NCBI GenBank assembly: GCA_033763655.1
Contig: JANRKD010000004.1
Span: 62,001-126,000 of the forward strand
Direction: 5' to 3'
Length of the DNA stretch: 64,000 nt
From: QFOX01 sp033763655
Lineage (GTDB): Bacteria > Pseudomonadota > Alphaproteobacteria > Rickettsiales > UBA3002
Part shown: positions 27,013 to 36,266 of the stretch, one piece after another
How the letters are laid out: every line of letters begins with the position of its first letter
Numbering within the stretch: the stretch's first letter is position 1
The notes under the pieces: model-generated
Told to the model about the DNA's origin: nothing
Database searches by the model: none
Seen by the model: the letters and a program-made list of their open reading frames with translations, nothing else
Position numbers and translations under genes: made by a program

Positions 27013-27258
27013 TCAGCTATCAGCGTAAGAACAGGGAACCGCCCTGTTGCCGCTTAAATAGCTGGCGCACGGAATGTCATGATCAATATTGGTATCGAAA
27101 AACATCAGGGCCTGGTTTACGAAATAGACGGCGATCGAGGCCGTCCCGTTTGGCCGACGCCAGTTATAACGGCTGCGGTTTCCTGCTGTGCCAATACCAT
27201 ATAAATCAGCTTGCGCTTTGGCGTCAGCTTCTAATTGTGCTCTGCTAAAAATGGACAT
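27013..27258 (-). CDS. Hypothetical protein, 81 aa
   Basis: The protein reads MSIFSRAQLEADAKAQADLY, then YNWRRPNGTASIAVYFVNQA, and is unrecognised. AAGGGGAGA precedes the ATG in good position. It starts 12 bp after the 185-residue exported protein, so the two form a small operon between tRNA-Pro and tRNA-Ala. Confidence 0.55.
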   Translation of the reverse strand: MSIFSRAQLEADAKAQADLYGIGTAGNRSRYNWRRPNGTASIAVYFVNQALMFFDTNIDHDIPCASYLSGNRAVPCSYADS

Positions 27259-27270
27259 AATTATCTCCCC

Positions 27271-27828
27271 TTAAAAGGTTAAATCACATTGAGTTCCTTT
27301 ACAGCCTTCGTATTTTTTTAAATCTATTGGTCGAATGACGTAATTATTGGCCTTGAGCTTTTCAAAAGACACGTTAGCACCAAGAGCAATGGTTTTGAAG
27401 ATAGCTCGACTTGTATCAGCGCAGACATTAAAAATGTAACGAATCCTTGGATCTCCATGATGTATAACGGCCACAATAGTTTCATTTTTTATGAACACCA
27501 AAGCTGACTTAGATTCTTCAACATTTGGGAAATGAGCCAGCAATGGGAAATCTCGACCATAGGCGATCTTTTGATTTATATCTTCTCGTAAATGGGAGTA
27601 TCCGCCCATAACACATACTGTATCCCATTCAAAGTCTACTAGATCCCGAAGGTAAATATGCGTTTGTGTCTGCATGCCAGAAACAAGGCGCTTTTCAAAC
27701 AGCACTCTCTGCTCTTCTGAGTATTGAGTGATCTGCCTATATTCAGGATTCTGAACCTTATCCCAATCTACGCGCATGAGAAACATGGCACCAACGAATA
27801 GAAGCAATACTACGTATTTTGTTTTCAT
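27271..27828 (-). CDS. Hypothetical exported or membrane-anchored protein, 185 aa
   Basis: The N-terminus MKTKYVVLLLFVGAMFLMRV is a signal anchor or uncleaved signal sequence, and the remainder is soluble with scattered Cys (VCVMGG, NVCADTS, EGCKGTQC). The last Cys pair could form a disulfide in the periplasm. No family is recognised. Composition is A/T-rich relative to the chromosome flanks. It is divergent from the membrane/HEPN gene pair at 27921. Confidence 0.6.
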   Translation of the reverse strand: MKTKYVVLLLFVGAMFLMRVDWDKVQNPEYRQITQYSEEQRVLFEKRLVSGMQTQTHIYLRDLVDFEWDTVCVMGGYSHLREDINQKIAYGRDFPLLAHFPNVEESKSALVFIKNETIVAVIHHGDPRIRYIFNVCADTSRAIFKTIALGANVSFEKLKANNYVIRPIDLKKYEGCKGTQCDLTF

Positions 27829-27920
27829 GCTGCCCTCGCAGAAACGTTAGGGTTGCTCATAGTAGCTAGCGATATTATTTTTATTTGTTAATATGGCGGC
27901 CTTAACTCTGAGAAAACTAT

Positions 27921-28619
27921 ATGTGGCCATTTTCAATACAACTCGCCGAGATATGGAATCAGACAGAAAAAACCGTATTACCTGCGGCGGCTCTGATTCT
28001 TAGTGTCGTGAATGGTGCTATTCTTTTGCGTAACTATCTACGAGATAAAGCAAAGCTGATAGTAACCCCGGTGCATCCAGAAATATACCAAGTTTGGATA
28101 CGATTGCGGGATGTAGTAGCAGATGATGGAAGAGCTTTTAGACGCTATGCGTTTATATCATATTTCGGCGTTGCGAATTGTGGTGTTAGAGATGTCGCTG
28201 TAGATGGGTGGCGGCTCCATATTAGAAACAGGCTTCGCATTGTTAATAGATGGCATAAGAGCAAAGAACTTAAGCCCTACAATCTTCCAGAACCTCAGTG
28301 CTTATTAGGAGAGCACATCAAATTAATCCCCGCATTTGGGCAAAGAACGCAGAATTTCCCTAATAATGAAAATATGGTGCGCTCAGGAGATAGCATATCT
28401 GGAATTGCATGCTGGATGTATTCAGTTTGGGGTGGTGAGGGTTGGAGTCCAAAAACAGACAAAAATAATAATATTACAGCGACTCTAAAAATTAAAAGCG
28501 TGTTCGGCAAAAAATCTAAATGTCGATTGGTGTTCCGTGAATTTACAATTGAGCGCTTAAAAAAGATGATGCCCACGGTGGGAGAATATCTTGAGAGCAG
28601 CGATGATTTTCTAATTTAA
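27921..28619 (+). CDS. Uncharacterised membrane-anchored protein paired with a HEPN-like gene
   Basis: This 232-residue protein has one probable membrane span near residues 18-36 (TVLPAAALILSVVNGAILL). A soluble domain follows with beta-strand-like segments (AKLIVTPVHPEIYQVWIRL, FISYFGVANCGVRDVAVDGW). It is unrecognised. It lies 15 bp before the HEPN-like gene in the same direction and shares its A/T-rich composition, so the pair is probably a unit that could anchor a sensor at the membrane (inference). Confidence 0.6.
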   Translation: MWPFSIQLAEIWNQTEKTVLPAAALILSVVNGAILLRNYLRDKAKLIVTPVHPEIYQVWIRLRDVVADDGRAFRRYAFISYFGVANCGVRDVAVDGWRLHIRNRLRIVNRWHKSKELKPYNLPEPQCLLGEHIKLIPAFGQRTQNFPNNENMVRSGDSISGIACWMYSVWGGEGWSPKTDKNNNITATLKIKSVFGKKSKCRLVFREFTIERLKKMMPTVGEYLESSDDFLI

Positions 28620-28634
28620 TTATCAGGTCTAATT

Positions 28635-29201
28635 ATGCCCTACGAGTATTACGCAGAAAACCATGACTGGGATTACACCTTGATGGCGGCATGGAATTTA
28701 GTGATGGCGGGACAAGCGGCCTCAAAAGATAAAAAATTAGAGTTTTCATCTTTCACTGGCAGCATGGTCTTATCTTTTTGTGCAATTGAAAGCTTCATGA
28801 ACTCTGTTGCTTTTTCGATGCCATCAAATGAGCATTACAAAGATTTTGATTATAAAGCCTACAGGAAGCTCAACTCTTTTTGGGATAAGCTTAAAAAGGT
28901 ATGTAACGCGTTAGACATAGCTATAGATCAATCAACGGGGGTTTTTAAAGTTATCGAAGAAATGCGCACCTGGCGAAACTCGCTAGTCCATTTCTCCCCA
29001 TACTCTATTGAAACCACTGAGATTCAAGACACCCAAGATTCTAGGGAACTTCACACAGAGTTTAGGGATAAAGAGTACACCAAATCTGTTAGTACAGAAA
29101 ATGCGAAAGCCTTTTATAGCTGTGCTTATGACTTTATTGATCTTGTGCAGAAAAAATCAGGCTTAAATCCACGCACTATGTGTAGCTACAAAGTTTTATG
29201 A
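28635..29201 (+). CDS. HEPN-like protein, putative RNase or toxin partner
   Basis: This all-helical protein of 188 residues carries RTWRNSLVHFSP, giving the HEPN RNase signature R-N-x3-H (R114, N115, H119). The helix before it (FTGSMVLSFCAIESFMNSVA) fits the usual HEPN helical bundle, where an early helix holds an acidic residue. HEPN proteins are common ribonucleases in toxin-antitoxin and abortive-infection systems. Some relatives are inactive scaffolds, so activity is uncertain. AGGT precedes the ATG. The upstream membrane protein is its probable partner. Confidence 0.6.
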   Translation: MPYEYYAENHDWDYTLMAAWNLVMAGQAASKDKKLEFSSFTGSMVLSFCAIESFMNSVAFSMPSNEHYKDFDYKAYRKLNSFWDKLKKVCNALDIAIDQSTGVFKVIEEMRTWRNSLVHFSPYSIETTEIQDTQDSRELHTEFRDKEYTKSVSTENAKAFYSCAYDFIDLVQKKSGLNPRTMCSYKVL

Positions 29202-29380
29202 TAAGTGCTTTGGCCCAAGCGGAGTCGAACTTTAGTTCGAACTGCCGCAAAGCAACGGCAGCTCTAACGTTGCGCGATTCTAGTGCTGGCAGATTCAATA
29301 CGCTGACGGAACAATTCAGAACTATCGGAACATGGCGCCGAAGCGCAGATTTTCTGGGGTTCTTGAGGGTCTAAAAGTAA

Positions 29381-29456
29381 TGGTGGAGCATAACGGAGTC
29401 GAACCGTTGACCTCTTCCATGCCATGGAAGCGCTCTACCAGCTGAGCTAATGCCCC
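29381..29456 (-). tRNA. tRNA-Ala (anticodon GGC)
   Basis: The gene runs GGGGCAT acceptor, CTTCC-ATGGCAT-GGAAG anticodon arm, GGTTCGACTCC T loop region and ATGCTCC acceptor, with A-CCA encoded. The third acceptor pair is G-U, the alanine identity element. Confidence 0.96.
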
Positions 29457-29576
29457 ATCCCGAAGGTGAGGTGCGCTATCTAATCGGTTTTACGGGCGAG
29501 TGCAAGCGCGGTTTTTCGCTTTTTTTTCAGCGGCGGCACGGGCGAGGGTACGCTTTCGCCCATCTCCGCGCCCACG

Positions 29577-30020
29577 CTATTTCGGCGCCGCGGGGGCCGC
29601 TATCGTGGCGCTTTCCAGCAGTTCGTCGAAGGCGGCGACAATATCGCCGCTGGTTGCTTTACGGCCAAAGCGTAGCAGTTCGGTGGTTTTATCCGCCGCG
29701 AGCACCGCCACATAGCCCGTGCCACCGCCCTGCTTTTTCACAAACGGCGCCATGCCCAGCGCATTCGCCAGCAGCCCCGACTGATGGGTGGTATTGGCAT
29801 TGCTGAAATCCATTTTGACAAACAGGATATCCTTGCGGTCGAGCTTGCCCTGCGCGCGCGCCTCATCGAGGATGGGGGACAGGATTTTGCAGCTCGGGCA
29901 CCAGTCGGCAGTGAAGTAAACGGCGATCATCTTCGGTGTGGAAAGGCTCGCCGCCGCCGCAGGCAGCGCCATAGCCAGCGTCAGCAGGGCGAAGCAGAAA
30001 TTTCTTAGGGTGGGGTTCAT
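29577..30020 (-). CDS. Exported thioredoxin-like protein
   Basis: This 147-residue protein has a signal peptide (NFCFALLTLAMALPAAAA). A thioredoxin fold follows with VYFTADWCPSCKILSPIL, a WCPSC redox motif, and a C-terminal GYVAVLAADKTTELLRFG. It probably acts as a periplasmic thiol-disulfide protein. GGAG lies 7 bp before ATG 30020; the frame upstream to 30077 is not supported. Its partner is not evident. Confidence 0.85.
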   Translation of the reverse strand: MNPTLRNFCFALLTLAMALPAAAASLSTPKMIAVYFTADWCPSCKILSPILDEARAQGKLDRKDILFVKMDFSNANTTHQSGLLANALGMAPFVKKQGGGTGYVAVLAADKTTELLRFGRKATSGDIVAAFDELLESATIAAPAAPK

Positions 30021-30092
30021 GTCAGACTCCGTGAAGGGTTGGCTCCGTAAAGTTTCGGCAGGTAGTTCGCAGCACATGGCGCAGAGGTTACG

Positions 30093-31898
30093 TTATTTTT
30101 CGTCACCCATTTTCAGCGCGGCGATGAACGCGCCCTGCGGAATCTCGACATTGCCGACCTGACGCATGCGCTTTTTCCCCTTTTTCTGCTTATCGAGCAG
30201 CTTGCGTTTGCGCGAAATATCGCCGCCGTAGCACTTGGCGGTGACATCCTTGCGCATGGCGGAAATCGTCTCGCGCGCGATCACCTTGCCGCCGATGGCC
30301 GCCTGAATGGCGATCTGGAAGAGGTGTTTGGGGATAAGGTCTTTCAACCGCCCACACAGTGCGCGTCCGCGCGGGTCGGCCTGCGTGCGGTGGACAATCA
30401 TCGACAATGCATCGACCGGCTCACCGTTGACAAGAATGCTGACCTTCACCAGATCGGCCTCGCGGTAGCTGTCGAGGTGGTATTCGAAGCTGGCATACCC
30501 CTTACTGCCCGATTTCAGGCGGTCGTAAAAATCGAACACCACTTCGTTCAGCGGCAGCTTGTATTCGACCAGCGCGCGGGTGCCGACATAGGTCAGGTTC
30601 ACCTGCTCACCACGCTTTTCGGTGCACAGCGCCAACACATTCCCCAGATAATCGTCGGGCACGAAGATTGTGGCGTGAATCCACGGCTCTTCCATCGCTT
30701 TTATCAGGGTCGGATCGGGGTAATCGGCAGGGTTATGCAGCTCGACCACTTTGTCATTCTGCATGGTCATTTTATATACCACCGACGGTGCGGTGGTAAT
30801 CAGGTCGAGGTTGAACTCGCGCTCCAGCCGCTCCTGAATGATTTCGAGATGCAGCAGACCGAGAAAGCCGCAGCGAAAGCCGAAGCCCAGCGCGGTCGAG
30901 CTTTCGGTCTCGAAACTGAAACTGGCGTCGTTCAGGCGCAATTTGGCGAGCGAATCCTTGAGATTCTCGAAATCCGAGGATTCGGAAGGGTATAATCCGC
31001 AGAACACCACCGGCTGCACGGGCTTGAAACCCGGCAACGGCTCGGCTGCGAGGTTCCTCTCATCGGTGATGGTATCGCCGACATTGCATTCATCGACCAT
31101 TTTAATGCCGGTCTGGATGAAGCCGACTTCCCCCGGGCCGATCATCGCCGCCGCCACTTTCTTGGGGGTAAAGAACCCCACCTGCTCGACCGTATGGGTG
31201 CTGCCCGCATTCATCATGCGGATTTTCTGACCCTTTTTAATGCTGCCTTCCATCACGCGGATGAGGATAATGACGCCAAGGTAGGTATCGTACCAGCTAT
31301 CGACCAGCAGCGCCTTGAGCGGCGCGTGGATGTCGCCCTTGGGCGGCGGAATGCGGGTGACAATCGCCTCAAGCAAATCCGGAATCCCTAGGCCGGTTTT
31401 CGCGCTGACATGCAGGGCGTCGGTGCAGTCGATGCCGACCATATCCTCGACCTGTTGCGCCACGCGCTCCGGCTCGGCGGCGGGCAGGTCGATTTTATTG
31501 AGCACGGGCACGATTTCGTTGTTGTTATCGAGCGCCTGATAGACATTCGCCAGCGTCTGCGCCTCGACGCCCTGGCTGGCATCGACCACCAGCAGCGAGC
31601 CTTCGCAGGCGGCCAGACAGCGGCTCACCTCGTAGGCAAAATCCACATGGCCCGGCGTATCCATCAGGTTGAGGATATAGTCCTTCCCGTCGCGCGCGGT
31701 ATAATTCAGGCGCACCGTCTGCGATTTGATGGTGATGCCGCGCTCTTTCTCGATGTCCATCGTATCAAGCATCTGCGCGTGCATTTCGCGCGCTTCGACG
31801 GCAAAACACGCCTGAATCAGGCGGTCGGCCAGCGTCGATTTGCCGTGGTCGATATGGGCAATAATCGAAAAGTTGCGAATACGGGTAATGTCGGTCAT
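30093..31898 (-). CDS. lepA: Elongation factor 4 (LepA)
   Basis: This 601-residue translational GTPase has G1 AHIDHGKSTL, G2 RGITI (KERGITIKSQTVRL), G3 DTPGH and G4 NKID. Domains II-V and the LepA C-terminal domain follow, ending in GDISRKRKLLDKQKKGKKRM. LepA remodels or back-translocates stalled ribosomes and aids initiation under stress. The start at 31898 (MTDITRIRN) matches the family; the open frame to 31979 adds an atypical extension. The downstream thioredoxin-like gene follows in the same direction. Confidence 0.97.
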   Translation of the reverse strand: MTDITRIRNFSIIAHIDHGKSTLADRLIQACFAVEAREMHAQMLDTMDIEKERGITIKSQTVRLNYTARDGKDYILNLMDTPGHVDFAYEVSRCLAACEGSLLVVDASQGVEAQTLANVYQALDNNNEIVPVLNKIDLPAAEPERVAQQVEDMVGIDCTDALHVSAKTGLGIPDLLEAIVTRIPPPKGDIHAPLKALLVDSWYDTYLGVIILIRVMEGSIKKGQKIRMMNAGSTHTVEQVGFFTPKKVAAAMIGPGEVGFIQTGIKMVDECNVGDTITDERNLAAEPLPGFKPVQPVVFCGLYPSESSDFENLKDSLAKLRLNDASFSFETESSTALGFGFRCGFLGLLHLEIIQERLEREFNLDLITTAPSVVYKMTMQNDKVVELHNPADYPDPTLIKAMEEPWIHATIFVPDDYLGNVLALCTEKRGEQVNLTYVGTRALVEYKLPLNEVVFDFYDRLKSGSKGYASFEYHLDSYREADLVKVSILVNGEPVDALSMIVHRTQADPRGRALCGRLKDLIPKHLFQIAIQAAIGGKVIARETISAMRKDVTAKCYGGDISRKRKLLDKQKKGKKRMRQVGNVEIPQGAFIAALKMGDEK

Positions 31899-32050
31899 GG
31901 CCGCGCTTTTAGCAATGCTGCCGCCGATTGCAAGTAAACTCACACCCGTTCCCTGCTTTAGCCAAAGCAAGGCGTGCAACTATTTTATTTGGCGGCGGCG
32001 GCCAAATCCGCTAAACAGCGTGCGCTGCACCCTTTTGACGGAGCTTTGCC

Positions 32051-32668
32051 ATGCGCCCTTCCCTCTTTGCCACTGTCGCCACTGTCGGCATTGCCTTCAC
32101 CGCCTCCTGCGCGCTGGCCTTCACCGCGCCGACCACCGCGCTTGAGGGCGTGGCCTCGGGCGTCTACGAAATCGACCCGTCGCACACCAGCATTCAATTC
32201 GGCATCAGCCATCTCGGGTTTTCGCAGTATCAGGGCCGCTTTAACGCGGCGGCAGGCACCCTCGCCTTCGATGCCAAAGCCCCCGAAAAAAGCACACTCG
32301 CCGTCACAATCGACATTGCCGGCATCGACACCAACAACGCCAAGCTCGAAAGTGAGCTAAAAGGTGACCAATGGTTCGATGCGGCCAAATTCCCGACGGC
32401 GACCTTCACCAGCAGCAGCATCGAGAAACTCACCGCCACGACGGGTAAGGTCACTGGCAACCTTACCTTGCATGGCGTCACCAAACCGGTCACGCTCGAT
32501 GTCACCTTCAACGGCAGCGGCACCAACCCCTTCGCCAACGTCGCCGCCCTTGGCTTCAGTGCGCACGGCACCCTCAAACGCTCGGATTTCGGCATCACCC
32601 AGTATATCCCGATGGTGGGGGATGACGTCAGCATCGCCATCGAATCCGAACTGCACGCGAAACGGTAG
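32051..32668 (+). CDS. Exported YceI-family protein
   Basis: This 205-residue protein has a signal peptide (about residues 1-24) and a YceI lipocalin-like beta barrel. Typical features are YEIDPSHTSIQFGISHLGFS, WFDAAKFPTATFTS, GNLTLHGVTKPVTLDV and KRSDFGITQYIPMVGDDV. The family binds polyisoprenoid-like lipids in the periplasm. GGAG precedes the ATG. It is first in an operon with cytochrome b561 and a second YceI gene. Confidence 0.92.
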   Translation: MRPSLFATVATVGIAFTASCALAFTAPTTALEGVASGVYEIDPSHTSIQFGISHLGFSQYQGRFNAAAGTLAFDAKAPEKSTLAVTIDIAGIDTNNAKLESELKGDQWFDAAKFPTATFTSSSIEKLTATTGKVTGNLTLHGVTKPVTLDVTFNGSGTNPFANVAALGFSAHGTLKRSDFGITQYIPMVGDDVSIAIESELHAKR

Positions 32669-32673
32669 CCGCC

Positions 32674-33246
32674 ATGAACCCGAGCCCCGCCCGTTACGAT
32701 CCCGTCGCCGTTGCCCTGCATTGGGGAATTGCGGTGGCCATCCTCGTCATGATTCCGCTGGGTTTCTTTATGGAGGATCTGCCCATTTCCATCCGCTTTG
32801 ATGGGTATGCCATCCATAAATCGCTGGGCATCACGGTGCTGGGCTTAAGCATCTTTCGCCTCATCTGGCGCTTCCTTAACCCACCGCCTGCCTTGCCTGT
32901 GGGCATGAAACCCTATGAGCGCCTGCTCGCGAAAGCGACCCACTGGCTGTTTTACTTCCTCATCCTCGCCATGCCGCTGACAGGCTGGCTGATGGTTTCG
33001 GCCACCCGCAAATACCCGACGGTTTATTTCTGGCTTGGCGAGGTGCCCTTCATCCCCATGCCTGCGGGGATCGACGCCAAAGCCACCAAAGACCTGTTCG
33101 AGGAATACCACGAGGCCCTCGCCTACGCGGCGCTGCTGTTGCTGGCGTTGCATGTCGGCGCGGCGCTCAAGCACCATTTCGTGGACAAAGACACCGTGCT
33201 GACGCGCATGCTGCCACTGTGGATGGGCGGCAAACCCCGTGCGTAG
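32674..33246 (+). CDS. Cytochrome b561-type membrane protein
   Basis: This 190-residue protein has four membrane spans and heme-ligand His in the expected places: VALHWGIAVAILV, YAIHKSLGITVLGL, KATHWLFYFLILAMPLTGW and ALLLLALHVGAALKHHF. It is an inner-membrane quinol or electron-transfer cytochrome, 5 bp after the first YceI gene and overlapping the second by 8 bp. YceI and cytochrome b561 genes are commonly linked in proteobacteria. Confidence 0.92.
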   Translation: MNPSPARYDPVAVALHWGIAVAILVMIPLGFFMEDLPISIRFDGYAIHKSLGITVLGLSIFRLIWRFLNPPPALPVGMKPYERLLAKATHWLFYFLILAMPLTGWLMVSATRKYPTVYFWLGEVPFIPMPAGIDAKATKDLFEEYHEALAYAALLLLALHVGAALKHHFVDKDTVLTRMLPLWMGGKPRA

Positions 33247-33799
33247 AACGCTTGCGGGTGCGGCGGCGGCGTTGCTGCTATTGGCCTCTCCCGCCTTTGC
33301 CGCGCGCTGGGATGTCGATCCTCTCACTTCGCGGCTGATGTTTACCGGCACGCAGGCGGGCGAGGCTTTCGCAGGCAGCTTCCCGAAATTTACCAGCGCG
33401 ATCGAGTTCGATGAAGCGGCGCCCGAAAAAGGCTCCATCCGCATCACCATCGACATGCGTCAACTGCAAATCGACGGCAAAGACCGCATGGATGCCTTGC
33501 CGACGGCGGATTGGTTTGCCGTGGCGCAATTCCCCACCGCCGAGTTCACTTCGACCCATATCCGCCGCGCGGCGGTTGGCGGCGGCTACCTCGCGCAGGG
33601 CACGCTGACCCTTCGGGGCATCCGCCGCCCGCTCACGCTGCCTTTCCGCCTCACCACCACCGGCAACAGCACCGTCGCACGCGGCGAAGTGGCGCTGAAC
33701 CGGCAGGATTTCGGCGTCGGTCAGGGGCGCTGGGCCAGCGAGGAATGGGTGGCCAACCCTGTAGAAGTTCGCTTCGAGCTACACGCCACCGCACGCTAA
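33239..33799 (+). CDS. Second exported YceI-family protein
   Basis: This 186-residue protein starts with GTG, inside the end of the cytochrome gene. It has a signal peptide (about 1-21, LLLLASPAFA), a YceI fold with WDVDPLTSRLMFTGTQAGEA, ADWFAVAQFPTAEFTS and QGTLTLRGIRRPLTLPF. It is divergent in sequence from the first YceI gene, so this is not a recent duplication. Its stop codon lies within a 25-bp sequence that recurs at 36213. Confidence 0.9.
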   Translation: MRRTLAGAAAALLLLASPAFAARWDVDPLTSRLMFTGTQAGEAFAGSFPKFTSAIEFDEAAPEKGSIRITIDMRQLQIDGKDRMDALPTADWFAVAQFPTAEFTSTHIRRAAVGGGYLAQGTLTLRGIRRPLTLPFRLTTTGNSTVARGEVALNRQDFGVGQGRWASEEWVANPVEVRFELHATAR

Positions 33800-33840
33800 C
33801 AGTGCCCCACTGGATACAGCATGCGGCACAAGCCTGATTC
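33795..33840 (+). repeat. Left direct repeat flanking the spermidine-synthase-like gene
   Basis: GCTAACAGTGCCCCACTGG and following bases to about 33840 recur at 36213-36266. The first 25 bases differ at one position, then GC(A/G)TGCGGCACA is shared after a 5-bp insertion in the right copy. The left copy contains the upstream YceI stop codon. Confidence 0.7.
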
Positions 33841-33911
33841 ATGTGCATGCTTGTTTTTCTCGGGAAGCATTACTACAAACTCAATGCTGAACATTACAAA
33901 AAAATCCATTC

Positions 33912-36110
33912 ATGCAAACCATCTTTTATTTCCTCATCTCCCTGCTCGGTGCGAGCTTGCTGTTCATCGTGCAGCCAATGGCGGCGAAGTCGGCCCTGCC
34001 CATTCTCGGTGGCGCACCCTTCGTGTGGAATGGCTGCATGGTGTTTTTCCAAACGCTGCTGCTGGGTGGCTATCTCTATGCGCATCTGCTCAACAAATCC
34101 CTACCGGTACGCTTACAACCGCTGGTGCATATACCGCTGCTAGCACTGGCCCTGTTCGCATTTCCCATCACGTTTACAGGCAGCAGCTATGTTGATCCCG
34201 CACTCGAACCGATGGCGTGGTTGTTGAGCATGCTCAGCTTGAGTGTGGCCCTCCCGTTTTTTGTGCTATCGGCAACGTCACCGCTCTCACAACGCTGGTT
34301 TGCGGCGGCTGCGCCCACACGCCAACCCTATACACTGTACGCCGCCAGCAATGTCGGTAGTTTTGCTGGTCTGCTCGCCTACCCCATTTTTATCGAACCG
34401 TTACTGCCGATTCATGGCCAAGCGAGCATGCTTTTTTATGGTTTTGGTTTATTATTGGCGCTCTTTGCTATCGTCGCCATTCCCCATGTGCGCGGCCAAT
34501 ATTCTGAAGTGACCATCGCGAAAACGACGGCTACGCCGCCACTCGCGCGCCAACCTATTCTGACATGGATTGCGCTCTCGTTTGTGCCATCGAGCCTACT
34601 CTATGGCGTCACCACGTACATCACCACCGATATTGCCTCCGTACCATTATTTTGGATCATACCGCTCGCGCTTTATTTGCTCACCTTCGTGCTCATCTTT
34701 GGCCGCCACACACCCACGCTGGATCTATGGCGCACACTGCACCGCATGGGCGCACCGGCCGTGGCGTTTCTGGCCCTGCTGCCGCTTAGTTATCCAGCTC
34801 CAACATTAGTGCTGCACCTACTCATCTTCTTCGCCGCAACGATGATGTGCCATGGTCGCCTTTCGGCGTTAAAACCCGCGCCACAACAGCTCACTGGATT
34901 TTTCTTATGGGTATCGTTCGGTGGCGTGCTGGGTGGAATCTTTAATAGTTTCATCGCACCCGTGCTATTCACCACGGTCATTGAATATCCGCTGATGCTG
35001 ATCCTAAGCCTTGGTGTCGTTGCCGTGGCTACCGATAGGACGCGTTCCACCATCCGAGAGGGCGGAAGAATCATCGCCGCATGGGGATTATTTTCCACAC
35101 TCTTCTGGCTGCTTGGCACGCATATTCACTGGCTGCAATTAGTGACGCCGGATGAAAATGTGACCCGCACCCTGCTGCGCGGTTTATTCGTGCCTGCGGG
35201 ACTAATCATTATCATGGCCGCGTATTTCAAACGCAAAGATCAGCCGCTCATTCATGTGGCATGGGTAATACCAACGCTCATCATCGCCATTCCACTTTTC
35301 AATGTCGTGATTGACAACCAAGAGGCATTCATTGGCCGCAACGTGTTTGGGGTGAGCCGGGTGATTTATCAGTCTGAAAAGAATGCGTGGCTATTTCGCC
35401 ATGGCACCACCTATCACGGCATTCAATCAGCCGATGCGGCGCAGCGCCTCAAGCCGACCTCGTATTATGGACCACTGCTTGATGTTTACAAAGCATTGCC
35501 AAAACCGCTGGTGAATAAGCCTGTGGCCGTCATGGGGATGGGCGTTGGCACGGTGGCGTGCTATGGCCACCCACACCAAACCTATGATTTTTTTGAGATC
35601 GATCCGCTAGTTGATTTAATCGCGCATGACACGCGTTATTTTACCTACCTGCGTGACTGCGCACCCGACAAAAACATTATGATGGGCGATGGCCGCATTG
35701 GCCTTAACAAAAGCGAGGACAAGCGATACGGCCTCATTATCATCGATGTCTTCAGCTCCGATGCGATTCCCATGCATGTCCTCACCCGCGAGGCCGTGGC
35801 GATGTATGCAAGCAAGCTGCGCGAGGATGGCATGATCGCTTTTAACATTTCCAACCGCCATATCGACCTGGTGCCCGTTCTCTCCGCGATCGCCAACGAT
35901 GTTGGGCTTGAAGGCGCATCCAAACTGACCATCGTTAGCCCTACTGCACCGCTACAAATGTCATCCCGCTGGGTTGTGCTTGCGAAACATCAACAAGCGC
36001 TGGCACCGTTGAAGGCAATGAGCAAGGATTGGCAAGCATTACCAGAAGCCAATCCAAACTTCCTGTGGCGCGATGACTACTCAAATATTTTACGCAGCAT
36101 GCAGTTTTAA
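33912..36110 (+). CDS. Fused membrane / spermidine-synthase-like protein
   Basis: This 732-residue protein has an N-terminal region of about 420 residues with roughly a dozen membrane spans (FYFLISLLGASLLFIVQPMA onward). A C-terminal Rossmann domain resembles spermidine synthase: VAVMGMGVGTVACYG, YDFFEIDPLVDLIA, MMGDGRIGLNKSEDKRYGLI and IIDVFSSDAIPMHVLTREA. Such fusions are widespread and largely uncharacterised; polyamine synthesis is not established. No ribosome site is clear. It is less GC-rich than its neighbours and is flanked by imperfect direct repeats, which suggests insertion as a cassette. Confidence 0.85.
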   Translation: MQTIFYFLISLLGASLLFIVQPMAAKSALPILGGAPFVWNGCMVFFQTLLLGGYLYAHLLNKSLPVRLQPLVHIPLLALALFAFPITFTGSSYVDPALEPMAWLLSMLSLSVALPFFVLSATSPLSQRWFAAAAPTRQPYTLYAASNVGSFAGLLAYPIFIEPLLPIHGQASMLFYGFGLLLALFAIVAIPHVRGQYSEVTIAKTTATPPLARQPILTWIALSFVPSSLLYGVTTYITTDIASVPLFWIIPLALYLLTFVLIFGRHTPTLDLWRTLHRMGAPAVAFLALLPLSYPAPTLVLHLLIFFAATMMCHGRLSALKPAPQQLTGFFLWVSFGGVLGGIFNSFIAPVLFTTVIEYPLMLILSLGVVAVATDRTRSTIREGGRIIAAWGLFSTLFWLLGTHIHWLQLVTPDENVTRTLLRGLFVPAGLIIIMAAYFKRKDQPLIHVAWVIPTLIIAIPLFNVVIDNQEAFIGRNVFGVSRVIYQSEKNAWLFRHGTTYHGIQSADAAQRLKPTSYYGPLLDVYKALPKPLVNKPVAVMGMGVGTVACYGHPHQTYDFFEIDPLVDLIAHDTRYFTYLRDCAPDKNIMMGDGRIGLNKSEDKRYGLIIIDVFSSDAIPMHVLTREAVAMYASKLREDGMIAFNISNRHIDLVPVLSAIANDVGLEGASKLTIVSPTAPLQMSSRWVVLAKHQQALAPLKAMSKDWQALPEANPNFLWRDDYSNILRSMQF

Positions 36111-36212
36111 AGCGGCAGCAAGAGAGGAACCTGCCATGCGCGCGACGCATCAGGCCTCTTAGAGCTAACGCTCTAGGCATAGAGGTGCATTGCAGTGTTT
36201 TTGGCAGCGCAG

Positions 36213-36266
36213 GCTAACAGTTCCCCACTGGATACAGAAAGCGTGCGGCACAGACTCCCCCGATTC
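36213..36266 (+). repeat. Right direct repeat flanking the spermidine-synthase-like gene
   Basis: This is the second copy of the 33795 repeat, with the same orientation, about 2.4 kb away. Confidence 0.7.

Noticed and set aside
29205..29380. tRNA-like 11-bp match (CGGAGTCGAAC) upstream of tRNA-Ala, possibly an att remnant
   Set aside because: The match is too short and no longer tRNA 3' segment is repeated. Small hairpins nearby lack T tracts.
36120..36180. Possible terminator TAGAGC-TAAC-GCTCTA after the spermidine-synthase-like gene
   Set aside because: The stem is only 6 bp and there is no T tract.
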